A DNA stretch of 64,000 nucleotides, taken from positions 5,393,101 through 5,457,100 of the forward strand of contig NC_060900.1 of NCBI RefSeq assembly GCF_014805685.1. The letters run 5' to 3'. Below are positions 27,501 to 37,838 of the stretch, piece after piece (position 1 is the stretch's first letter; each line of letters opens with the position of its first letter). A program made the translations under genes and the position numbers. The notes beneath the pieces were generated by a model. That model was not told the origin of the DNA. It made no database searches and saw only the letters and a program-made list of their open reading frames with translations. This DNA comes from Silurus meridionalis. Its lineage: Eukaryota > Chordata > Actinopteri > Siluriformes > Siluridae.

Positions 27501-30372
27501 CATCAGAATATGTACAGATTTGCATTTGCCCTCACAGATGCTTGAACATGGTGTCATGTTGGTGACAGGTGGTCATTGTAGTGCAGTCCGAGTGCTAATC
27601 ACTCCCTGCCCACATGTCTGGCCTCCCACATTTTATTCTGTGTTCTTCATAATTACAACATGCAGGAACACGCTCAGTAGCTCAGAGTCTGAACTCACAG
27701 TTCCATAGAGAGCAATATATTTCTATACCCTGCTAAATATGTTATGTTTTGCAGTGCAGCTTCTCAGTTTGCCATTTTTGAATAATAAACTATTCAAGTA
27801 AATATTGTTGGTTTTTTGTGTTTTTTTTTTATCTTGGCTGTTATTAGTCTGTCAAAGTGGTGGATTCTGGGTAATGCACCCTGGCTAAGCATCCTTCCCT
27901 TTCTTATCCAGCTATTCCCTAGAGATGGGCTACTTTGGAAACTGGGGCCGAATTGCATAGCTGAAAATGAAAGTGACCCAATAGAGAGAAAGGAGCAGGC
28001 GAGAGAGGGTAATGCTCACACACCATAAACAGTACACCCACAACACTCGTGCACACAAGGCCAAGTTCCGCAGCCACAAAACCAATGAAGTGTACTTATG
28101 GACTGCTAATTGAAGGTGAATTCTTTCTTGCTGTGTGTATGTGTAGCTGAGATTCAGAATACTACTATGGTGGAGGAGATGAGCTTACTGCAAGAGACTG
28201 TGGAACAAAGCAGAGAAGCAGAGGCATCCAGCTTCATTCAGCCATCTTTCATACAAACCGATCCTCTAGAATCCAATGTTAGAAGTGTGCACACACTCAA
28301 ACTGAGCAATCAAAATTGCACTCAAATAGTAATGAATCTTATTTCTACTGCTAAAAAAGCAGAGTTAATGTTATATATAATGTTATATATTGTGGGCAAT
28401 TTGAAGTAGCCTGTCCAGTTTTGGATAGTGCTTTTCTCATGTCCTACATGTGCTGCTTTTTGAAATACAATACTTGTTTGAAATAAAAAAATCAAAATCA
28501 ACTACTTCTTTCCCCCTTATTAAATTTATTAAGTAAATGACATACAATGACCACTAGTCCTCAATTGTGTTTTTACCTACTGTTTCTCTGTCTTTCTTCT
28601 ACAGGAGAGCAGGCTGGAGGTGTCCCACCCAGAGCCTCTGTCTGAGGAGTCCATGCTGGTCCATCTATCTGGAATGGTGAGTGAAACTCCACAGATGCGC
28701 ACACAGACGCAGGTGGTGCAAAATTTCCTTTCACACAATAACATGCACTTTTTGATACTGATGTGAAGCAGTAAACTTTAAGTTTATTGCAATCAATTTA
28801 TCAATCTGAGTTTATTAATTTTGTCCTAGAGAGGACACTCTTGTCTCCTTTTCCCTCCCTCTCTCACACTCCCACTCTTTGTTTTGTTTTTTTTTTCTTT
28901 TCTCAAAACACCATGTTATGTTTCAATAATCAGTCATACCATTTTTTTTTAATTATTATTTATTTTTATTTCAGCACTCAGCCCTGGACAGCCAGAATGT
29001 GGAGGAGAAGAGAATGACTAGTCGAGCACACAATCTTCTTCAGGCTATCAGAGTAAGATCATCCAAACTCTGTCCACAATTGATCGTTCTCTGTGGTCTG
29101 TTACTGATACGGGCAAGACTGGGCGTACTGGCTGCTGAGGAAAAAAATGTAGGATTAAGAGAAGGGGGAAAATGAAAATGGTAGCATGGTCATGTACATG
29201 TATACATACAGATTATGCTGCTATTTAATTGACAGTTATCAATGGGGGGAACATTTTGAACTTGAAACTAATTAACACAATCTTAATTGGCATGCATGAA
29301 TTATTTTGTAAATAATTCAATTAATCTACACCATATGGACAAAGGTTTGTGGAGACCTGACCATAAGATTCATATGGGGTTTTTTGGGGGACATAACATT
29401 CCACATTTAGGCCCCATTTCGTTGTTAAAATAACTTCCACCCTCCTGGGAAGATTTTCCACCAAATTTTGGTGTGCTTGTGAAGATTTGTGTGCACTCTT
29501 TTACAGTGGTGTTAGTAAAGTAAGGTACTGATGTGGGGTCATGAGGCCTGGATTTTCAGCATTCTAGTTTATACCAAAGGTGTTCAATTGGGGTGATGTC
29601 AGAGCTCTATTGCAGGCCACTTAAAATCTTTCACTCCAACCCATCTTATCTTCATGGAGCTCCCTTTAAAAAGAGGCATTGTCATGCTGGAACAGGTTTA
29701 TAGTAGGTCTTCTAGTTCAAGTGAAGGGAAAATGTAATGCATCCAAAGACATCCTCTACAATTGTGTGCCTCCAACTTTGCAGCAACAGTTTGAAAAAAG
29801 AACTACATATGAAACTTTGAAAGCGTTTTGGTTCTTTTAGTCTGTCCATCTCTTTCACCTTCTTTTCTGTACACTTTGCTCTGATCAGTGTCCAGCATCA
29901 GTGCCATGGTGGAAATTGATGAGCATTTGATAAAACCTTGCACAACCATTACCTAATGGCAAGAAGAAATTACAGCACCAAGCAATGAATTTGCAATATG
30001 TTTTACTTTAAACTGTTTGCAGCCACTCGTGGTAAAGCTTGTGGGCAGAGATGCCACATGTTTATTGTTCCGGAAATAATTTTTGAAACAGTAGCCTTGC
30101 TAATAGTTATATGGCACATGCTGTATTTGTATATGCTTTTGCGTATGGCTCAGCATCTGCATTACTAATATTTGTCACCACAGAAGCAGAACAGCAGCCC
30201 TGATGCCACATTCAGCCTTCATGAAATGTGCGAGAGTTGCAGTCGATCCAGTGCAGCAGCCATTTTCTTCTGTCTACTGGTGCTGAAGAAACAGAAGGCC
30301 ATAGGCTTGCAACAGAGTTCCCCTTACAGTGACATCATCATCACACCTGGTCCTTTATTCCAGACGGTTTAG
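24140..30372 (+). CDS. rad21l1: RAD21-like meiotic cohesin kleisin
   Basis: Alpha-kleisin subunit that closes the SMC1/SMC3 ring of meiotic cohesin; nuclear. Coding exons: 24140-24286, 25093-25222, 25618-25717, 25829-25932, 26037-26141, 26394-26498, 26712-26822, 27221-27450, 27912-28008, 28147-28277 (or 28286), 28605-28676, 28975-29052, 30184-30372, giving 532 (or 535) aa, close to the mammalian size. The N-terminal SMC3-binding domain is clear ([67 protein letters not shown]). The middle has a basic stretch KGSRKRK and then [17 protein letters not shown]. The C-terminal winged helix reads [19 protein letters not shown] and [13 protein letters not shown]. The N-terminus and length favour RAD21L1 over REC8; somatic rad21 is longer. 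Exon 10 has two in-phase donors nine bases apart. A minimal separase-like ExxR (EQSR) occurs in that exon; its use is unproven. Confidence 0.93.
24481..24509. repeat. Poly(T) tract
   Basis: About 28 consecutive T in rad21l1 intron 2. Confidence 0.95.
29326..29830 (-). mobile_element. Tc1/mariner-like relic (family A)
   Basis: It starts CATATGGACAAAGG, the family A terminus, and runs parallel to the copy at 2019-2412 (CATAAGATTCATATG, TTCCACATTTAGGCC, GGTGTTCAATTGGGG). It lies in the last rad21l1 intron. No intact frame remains. Confidence 0.7.
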
Positions 30373-31028
30373 GACCGAGATTAAAGAAGACCCCGTTGTG
30401 GCATATTCTCAACCTGAGTGTTAAAGTAAATGTGTTTGTTTTAAAAGAAGCACTTACACAGTTTCTTTTACTATTCTGCAATTCATTCTGGGCACTGACT
30501 TGCAGAACATAATTAACTAGAATACTGACAAAAAAAACCCTTAAATGGACAGGTTTTGTTAATTAGTTTTGACTTTCAGTGCATTTAGAGAATTAAATAT
30601 CCAACTAGCAAGTCAGATACATTTGAGTGTGTGTGCGAGTGTGTGTGCGCATGCAATATAGGTCAGTTTAAAAGTTGGGTTTGTTCTGTGAGGTTGATTC
30701 TAAAGTTCGCATCCTTGTTTTGTTTGTGTAATCAAATGTTCCTGTTTTATGGAAAACAAACTTTTCATATGGTTATTTGATATATTTATGATGTGTATAC
30801 ATGTAATTTTGGTGGTATTGTTAATTTATTTATAGTTATTGGACCAATACTGAGTACTTTGATTTGATGATTATAAAATGAGGAATAAGTTTCTTAAAAC
30901 CTGATGTTTAAAAAAAAAAAACAGTCTTGACTTGAATATACGGGGAGTCTTATACTTAAAGGTCCACTATTGTATTTAAAATTTTAAATTAACACATGAT
31001 CTTCAGTGATTGAAGTGTATTTCATTAC

Positions 31029-31036
31029 AAAATAAA
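31029..31036 (+). terminator. rad21l1: Candidate poly(A) signal of rad21l1
   Basis: AATAAA within CAAAATAAATGTAATC lies about 660 bases after the rad21l1 stop, giving a 3' UTR of roughly 30373-31055. No other gene is seen in that stretch. Confidence 0.5.
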
Positions 31037-31211
31037 TGTAATCATCGATATGCTGTTCTGTTTTTCACTTTGGTTAACTAGATTACAGTGGTGTCGAACC
31101 CACGATGCCTTTTGACTAGCAGGTGGTGCCAATGATCTCTTGCTTCATGTACACCGGATGTGGGTGATGCAGTAATGCTTTAGCGATTTTAGTTTATCTC
31201 TCCGATTTCTC

Positions 31212-32150
31212 ATCTGGGATATATTTTAGAGTAGTCAGCGTGCAGCTTGTATAGCAGTACAGATTTACTGTCTTCTGAAATTAACTCAGCATACAGCCAT
31301 CAATGTCTAAATAACTTACAACAAATGTGAGTACACCCTAAGTGAAAATGTCAAAAACTGTGTCCAAAGTGCCAGTATTTTGTGTCACCATTGTATTCTA
31401 GCACTGCCTTAATCTTCCTGGGTATGGACTTCACCAGAGCTGCACAGGTTGTTGTTGGGATCCTCTTTCACTCCTCCATATTGACGTCACAAGTTGCTGG
31501 ATGTTGGACAAGTGGTGCTTCTCCACCTTCCACTTGAGGATGCCCATTGGTTCCATTGGCGGCCCATTGGTTAAAGCCCTGAGTTAATGATCATAAGGTT
31601 GGGGGTTCAAGTCCCAGCACTGCCAAGCTGACACTCTTATGCAAGGCACTTAATCCTATCTGCTGAAGGGGTGCCGTACTATGACTGACCCTGTGCTCTG
31701 ACCCAGTTTCCAGACAACCTGGGAAATGTTAAAATTAGGGGTAGCTTAATGGTGAAGGTGCTGGGTTACTGATAAGGAGGTTAGTGGTTCAAGTCCTTGT
31801 ATTGTGCCAAGCTGCCACTCTTGGGCCCTTGAGTAAGGCTCTTAACCCTCTGTGCTCCAGGAACACTGTATCATTGCTGTAATATATGTGTGACAAATAA
31901 AGGCTATTCTTCTTCTTGGCCACTCTTTAACTGACCCTTGCGAGGTCTGTTCCAAGTGGAACCCATCGTGGAAAACCTTTGACCCTTGCTACTGCACTGT
32001 AACTCTGTTTCAGGGTGTTACCGACTTAGCCGGAGCCATCTTTGTGGAGAGCAACAATTTTAATAATCAAATCTTTCGAGAATCTTTGCCATAAGGTGCC
32101 ATGTTGAACATCCAACAGTAAGTATGAAACAATTGTTCTCAAAGCACCAA
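31212..32150 (-). mobile_element. Family B Tc1-like copy split by SINE insertion
   Basis: The minus strand begins near 32150 with the transposase start region (ATTGTTGCTCTCCACAAAGATG). The same orientation resumes at about 31540-31212 with its 3' end (CCTGTGCAGCTCTGGTGAA, then the terminal repeat). The catalytic core is gone. Two SINE-like units occupy the middle. Confidence 0.7.
31560..31915 (+). mobile_element. Two tandem tRNA-derived SINE-like units
   Basis: The first unit (about 31560-31735) has GGTTGGGGGTTCAAGTCCCAG, a B-box-like sequence. The second (about 31738-31915) starts GGGTAGCTTAATGGTGAAGG, has GTGGTTCAAGTCCTTGTA, the body GGGCCCTTGAGTAAGGCTCTTAACCCTCTGTGCTCC, and ends with AATAAAGG. 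Both are tRNA-derived by layout. They sit inside a Tc1-like copy, so they inserted later. Confidence 0.75.
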
Positions 32151-32309
32151 TTTATTTGCTAATTTGTATGGTCATGTCAAGCAGACAAAAACTTTAACAG
32201 AAATCTACAAAGTAAAGTGTGGGCTGTTGCTAGTTTCATATCCATGTTGCTTGAAGCTGTTGTTTTAAACAATCAGATTGCGACTGGTTTATTTTCCTTG
32301 ATTGTCTAA

Positions 32310-32598
32310 CCAATCAAGAGAAGCAAACCAAACCGAATCTGCGGTTATTGTATCGCGCTGCTCATATCGCTTTAAGAAGCTCCGCATCGTTACGTCAATA
32401 TGCTTTTTGCAGCGTCAGTGCGCGGCGCTCGCGCCCCGAGCAGCGTCATTCATCCACCTTCATCAGCAGCAGGGAAAAGGACGCTGCAGGATTTTACCGC
32501 TCCAGGTCAACGACATATAAAAAAAAACAGCAACAACAAGAAGTTGACCCCAGTGTGCTGTAATGGAGGAGACACCGCGTGCAGAAGAAACACCACGG
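32310..32598 (+). promoter_or_regulatory. snph: snph promoter and 5' exon
   Basis: A CpG-rich block lies in AT-rich DNA, with GCGCGGCGCTCGCGCCCCG near 32420-32440 and a CRE-like TTACGTCA at 32391-32398. A candidate donor CACGG|GTTAGT at 32598/32599 ends the 5' exon. An ATG at 32563 opens 12 codons up to that donor; after splicing to 37276 they run into a stop four codons later, so this is an upstream ORF and not the main start. Assignment to snph is by position. Confidence 0.5.
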
Positions 32599-33923
32599 GT
32601 TAGTGCAAGTTCTTTTCAGGTTTGGGTTGTAGAGTGGGTTCATGCTGCAGCATCAACAGGGGGCGGGGCTTAGTAGGGCAAAGCAAGATGCTGTGAGTAA
32701 CAGGGACATCATCAACATGAATAAACATGAGGTTCTAACAAAAGGTCGAGTGTCACAGCGGTGCATCTACAGGACAGAGGGGTATTATTAAACATGACTC
32801 ATGCATGCTATCATAAAACAAAATAATGTACAAAAGCATTGATTTTCTTGTTTTTATAATAGCAGGTTTTTTTTTTTTTTTTTTTTAATTTAATTTAATA
32901 TACTTCCAGTGCAAATCTTCGTTTACCACAGCGATTTTTTTTTTAAACAGATACAACATTAATTAATGATCAATTAATTTTATTAATAAAACATTTACAG
33001 TTACATTCAATGTTGTGAAATGTCTGTGATAGAAACAAGTTCTGATCATGACTTATAACAGCTATAAAGAGTGTTGTTTTTTTTTTTTATTAAAGACTTT
33101 TCTTGAGCGGAAAACCTACTGTTACACTTTTATGTCACTTTTTACAAAGCTCTGACACTGGAGACTAAATATTAAACAAATGTTTGTTATAAATCTTCAG
33201 TTCAACTGCAGCCATAATTTTACATTTATATTCTAAAAAAAATGCTATAACAGCTGCAGATATGTGAAGGGTTTCAGGTTACCATGATGTCCTTCTGCAT
33301 TTGCAGACTTCAGCAATATGGACAGTGCAGGAAATCCTCCATCATAAAATATTGGTGGTAGTGCTGTCTAGACGTGAAAGTTTATAGGTTTATTGATCTG
33401 AAGGGCTGAAACATTATACGACATTATATTAAGGCATGAGGCAAGGGATGGATGATCAGTGGAGTAGGACTGGATGGACATTTGGTAGTAAATGTTGATT
33501 TATGCATGATTGTAAATCAGTTCAGAACATGGATAGTAAGTTCCTGAGTAAGCATTTAGGGAATATGAGAATTTTATTTGCCTTAGTCCATTTATGTAAT
33601 GAAAGTTTGCTGCCTTTATTAAATATTAACAATAGAACAACGATTCTATTTCCATGTAATATGGATCTGATTAATCTTTTAAATCAAATTTCATAGACTC
33701 TGATGTAATTCTGATATTTGATACTTGTACAGACCAAATGTAAATGCTATGTAAAGATTGCACTGCTTTTATTTTTCAATCCTACCTAATTTCAAAGAAC
33801 CTGTAGCCTTTATAACCTCAGATTCCTGTTCTCATAGTGAAAGTGGATGAGATTTTCTGCTGTTGTAGGGCATATCTATATAAACAGTTGATGCTGTACA
33901 TAATGAGATGGTTTTCTGAACTT

Positions 33924-33925
<2 letters not shown>

Positions 33926-34015
<90 letters not shown>
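33926..34015. repeat. Compound (GACA)n-(GATA)n microsatellite
   Basis: About 14 AGAC/GACA units followed by about 9 GATA units. It is the opposite-orientation counterpart of the compound repeat at 12261-12382. Confidence 0.97.
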
Positions 34016-34144
34016 CACTTTATTCATCCCAATAGGAAAATTTACAGAAGGTGGTAAAAGGTGGTTATTTGGGTTACTGTAGACTTACTGACAACTTGAA
34101 TCTGTCTGGCGGTACATTTCTGACCTCTTTTACTGACAAGCTTT

Positions 34145-34482
34145 TATTGCAGTCAAAACTCAAGGCCTGGGGTGCAGTCAGTGTTCCAATTCATCCCAAA
34201 GGTGTTCAGTAAGAATGAGATCAGAGCTCTATAGCAGGCCACTCAAGCTCTTCCTCTCCAAAGCATATAAACCAGATCTTCAAGGAGCTCACTTTGTGCA
34301 CAGGGGCATTGCCATTCTGGGACAGGTTTGGGCTTCCAAGATCAAGTGAATGCAAAATTTTATTATAACGCATCTAAAGACGTCCTGTACAAGTGCCCTT
34401 CAGCTTTGTGGTAACAGTTTTGAAAAGAACCACAAATAGCAGGAAAGGTCAGGTGAACCAGTACTTTTGGAAATATAGTGTA
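34145..34482 (-). mobile_element. Tc1/mariner-like relic (family A)
   Basis: It shares GGGGTGCAGTCAGTGTTCC, AAAGGTGTTCAGTA and CACAGGGGCATTG with the 2.0-kb copy and ends with GTACTTTTGGAAATATAGTG. The left end is lost. It lies in snph intron 1. Confidence 0.65.
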
Positions 34483-35696
34483 TGTATGTATGTGTATATA
34501 CATACATACACTATACAGTATACCAAATATATACCAAAGGACCTCTAAATCCCACAGAACTAATCCCTAAAATAACCTTGGTTGACACAATTAACCACCT
34601 GCTTTCATTTCTGCACTAGTCTATGTTCATATGCCTGATTTACTGTACACTCTTTCTAGACTGCATGAGACCATCACCCTACTGTGTGTGAATGTTTTAT
34701 TTAATTTATTGATTTATTTATTTATTCTCTTTTCTCTTCTGTCTTTGGCTCACTCAGCCCAGGCTGTTCTCCCTGCATTGCATTTCCTGTCCTGTTGCTC
34801 ATGTCTGATAATCTTATTACTGGCACCTTTTCAACTCTGATTCTGCGATCAGGCCGACCCGGATTCTGGGTTACCAGGCAACCGTGCACCATCACAACGG
34901 TTCCCAGATCTGTGCTCAGTGTGGTTTTCTTATGTAACATGCAGAGGATGTTAGAGTATACAGTATGTGCTCAATTCTGTCCAATCACAAATTATCATCT
35001 GTAAAATATGTTGGTGTTTCGGATTGGACAGTCCAGTATTAAAGGTGTAATCATGAAAAATAACTTGCACATCATTTAGTAAGTACTGCTTACTGCTGCC
35101 ATGTTTTTTCAGATCTTTATAGAATTTTTGTCTCTTGAACAGAGTTAATATACTGATATTTTTATATTCCATAGATTTATTCAAAACAAGAAGATGGCTG
35201 TCCTTGTCCAGCTAAACAGACATGATATCAGGAGAAATTTTCCTATCATGTTTACTGAGCATTTAATATATGTTAGGAATACTGACTGCGGTTGTTCTGA
35301 GACATCTTATAGAAAAGAAAAAGTTTGAAGTCTGTACTGTACTTGAGCTCTGCTCTGTCTCTTGGCCTGCTTGTGTCACCTGCCACTTGCTGCATTTTGT
35401 TAAAAAGGTCTTGAAGTGTCCTGACACAGTTGCTTGTTACATAAAGCAGTGAAAGAGAACATGACTCAACTGTGTGTGTGCGTGTGTGTGCGCTCTGGAT
35501 AATGTGGATATGTGCCTGAAAGATTTTACACATTTAAAGCTCACTTTTAAAGACTGTCAGGCAGCTCTTGTGACTTGAACTTTGAAAAGTATTTGGTTGC
35601 AAGCACAGGAGATGTTTATTTAAATTTTATTTCACATTCCAGTTTCACAGTAACACAACAAGATATTAACTTGGTAACTTGTATAGAAAAACCAAA

Positions 35697-35775
35697 AACA
35701 TTTACATTTACGGCACTTTGGCAGACGCCGTTATCAAGAGCAACTTATAGTTATCTCATATACATTTATCTCATA
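35697..35775 (-). mobile_element. SINE tail fragment
   Basis: The stretch CATTTACATTTACGGCACTTTGGCAGACGCCGTTATCAAGAGCAACTTA is close to the recurrent 'ttggcagacgcccttatccagagcgactta' tail of otophysan SINE-like repeats. Only the tail is present. Confidence 0.55.
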
Positions 35776-35862
35776 TTTACTTCCAAAGTACAAAACCATA
35801 ACCACTGTGGTACAAAGGTGAAACAATAGAGAATATATGTGTGTATATATACACACACACAC

Positions 35863-36926
35863 ACTATCTCACAAAAGTTAGTACACCCCTCACATTTCAC
35901 TAACCATTTTAGTATATCTTCTCAAGGGACAATACTATAGAAATGAAACTTGGATATATTTCAGAATAGTCAATGCGCAGGTTGTATAGCAGTACATATT
36001 TACTGTCCTCTGAAAATAACACAAAATACAGCCATTATTGTCCGAAAAGCTGGCAACAAAAGTGCGTATACCCTAAGTAATACCAGCTGCATGTCCCATT
36101 CATCTGTTTGACAGGACCATACAAATCTGTATGTGTCCTCTATTAAAGCAGTTAAAATTTGCTGCTTTGAGTACAATTCTCTCATACTGTCCACTGAATG
36201 TCCAACATGGCACCTGAAGGCAAAGACTCTCTGAGGATTGGAGAAATTGTATTGTTGCTCTCCATACGCTGCACACTGTAGAAAGCCGGTTTGCATGGCC
36301 ATCGTCCCAGAAGGAAGCCTCTTCACCACAATGTACTTTGACTTTCTGAAGCAGAACATGACGCCCTCCTTCAGAAACTGGGCAGAACGGCAGATTTCCA
36401 ATATAATAACGACCCCAATCACATCACCAAGATGACAACTGCCTTGCTGAGGAAGCTGAAGGTGATTGAGTGGCCTAATATGTCTCCAGACCTGAACCCT
36501 ATTATGCACCTGTGGGGCATCCTGAAGCAGAAGGTGGAGAAGCACCATGTGTCTAATACCTAGCAGCTTTGCGAAGTCATTATGGAGGAGTAAACAACCG
36601 GTCCAGCAACAACCTGTGCAGCTCTGGTGAATTCTACGCCCAGGTGGATTAAGGCAGTTCTAGAGAACAATCATGCTCACACAAAATACTGATACTTTGG
36701 ACACAGTTTTGACATGTTTATTTAGGGTGTACTCACTTTGGTTGCCAGTTATTTAAACAATAATGGTGCATGTTTAGTTCTTTTGAGAGGACAGTAATTC
36801 TGTACTGCTATACAAGCTGCTTATTGACTACTTTAAAATATATTTAAGTTTCACTTTTATAGTATTGTCACTTCAGAATGGTTGTTGAAATGTGAGGGGT
36901 GTACTCACTTTTGTGAGATACTGTGT
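35863..36926 (+). mobile_element. Tc1-like transposon relic with long inverted ends (family B)
   Basis: The element is flanked by inverted repeats of about 140-150 bases: the left starts CTATCTCACAAAAGTTAGTACACCCC and the right ends GGGGTGTACTCACTTTTGTGAGATA. The interior encodes Tc1 transposase pieces in order: a piece from the catalytic core, then NDPNHITKMTTALLRKLK, then NMSPDLNPIMHLWGILKQK, with stops and an internal deletion relative to a full transposase. The catalytic aspartate is retained in NDPN, and the usual NPIENLW glutamate reads NPIMHLW. It is inactive by itself. Confidence 0.85.
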
Positions 36927-37295
36927 ATATAATATATAGCATTTTATGTAAGATATTTGACCATTTTATAGTTAAAAGTTGAAATAGTGCATTGGTTATT
37001 CAATTTTTAAAAATGTAATATTTGCCAAATTGCTGTGGAAAAAGGAGAAATGCATTTGTTGTGGCGTTACACATTACACAACTTTGTTGTGGCTTTATTC
37101 TAACCCTTCCTATCAGTCATTGATTCTTTTCCTATAACACCATGCCCCCAGTGCTTTATTTATTTAAATAGAATCCATATAGTGTAACGTAGTTATGAGG
37201 AGAACCTGGCACCTGAGCTATTGAAATGTCTGCTGCTGTTGCTCTAATGTGTTTGTGTGTGTGTGTTTTACCTAGAACATTGTGTACTGAGGCAG

Positions 37296-37774
37296 ATGGT
37301 GAAAGATTCCACGCCTATGTCTCACTCAGCTAACAGAAGACCGTCTGCTGGAACTCGCAGGTACCAGTGTCTCTCGCCTTCACACTCAGATTCTGGGTTT
37401 GAATACAATTTATGTAAAGGACAACATGCTGAAGGTTGTACCCCCCCTGGGCTAATCAAGAAGGGTTTAGATTTTTGAGATGTGATGACATGAATGGGGG
37501 TTTCAAAATTTTGCATCACAACATGCCTTTTTCCTTTTGTGACCATATTACAAGCAGGGTAAGCATGCGAAATGAATTGCACTTAGCAGTGATTATAATA
37601 TTACACTACTGTGTGTGGGTGTGTGTGGGTTGTAGACGGCCTGCTAGTACAGCCAGTAGCCGACAGCCTCACACAAATGCAGATTCCTCCATCAGCTGCA
37701 CCTGCTCAGCATCATCCTGCAAAGGTGCAGAAATCAGTAGCAAATCACGATCACACCCAGCTACACCTCGGTAA

Positions 37775-37838
<64 letters not shown>

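Larger units (their letters stand above)
32599..37275 (+). other. snph: snph intron 1 with repeats
   Basis: No convincing exon was found in this 4.7-kb stretch. It holds a poly(T) run at about 32868-32886, a compound GACA/GATA microsatellite, a family A relic, a SINE-tail fragment and a family B Tc1-like element. The many small open frames have no splice or family support. Confidence 0.5.

Noticed and set aside
27262..27708. 148-codon open frame as a separate gene
   Set aside because: The first part is rad21l1 exon 8 (27221-27450); the rest is read-through into the intron.
32302..32603. Three overlapping open frames near 32.4 kb as coding exons
   Set aside because: They lie in a CpG-rich promoter/5' UTR block, where stops are rare by composition; none joins the snph frame.
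36000..36548. 182-codon open frame on the minus strand
   Set aside because: It is the antisense of the Tc1-like transposase relic, whose sense strand explains the sequence.
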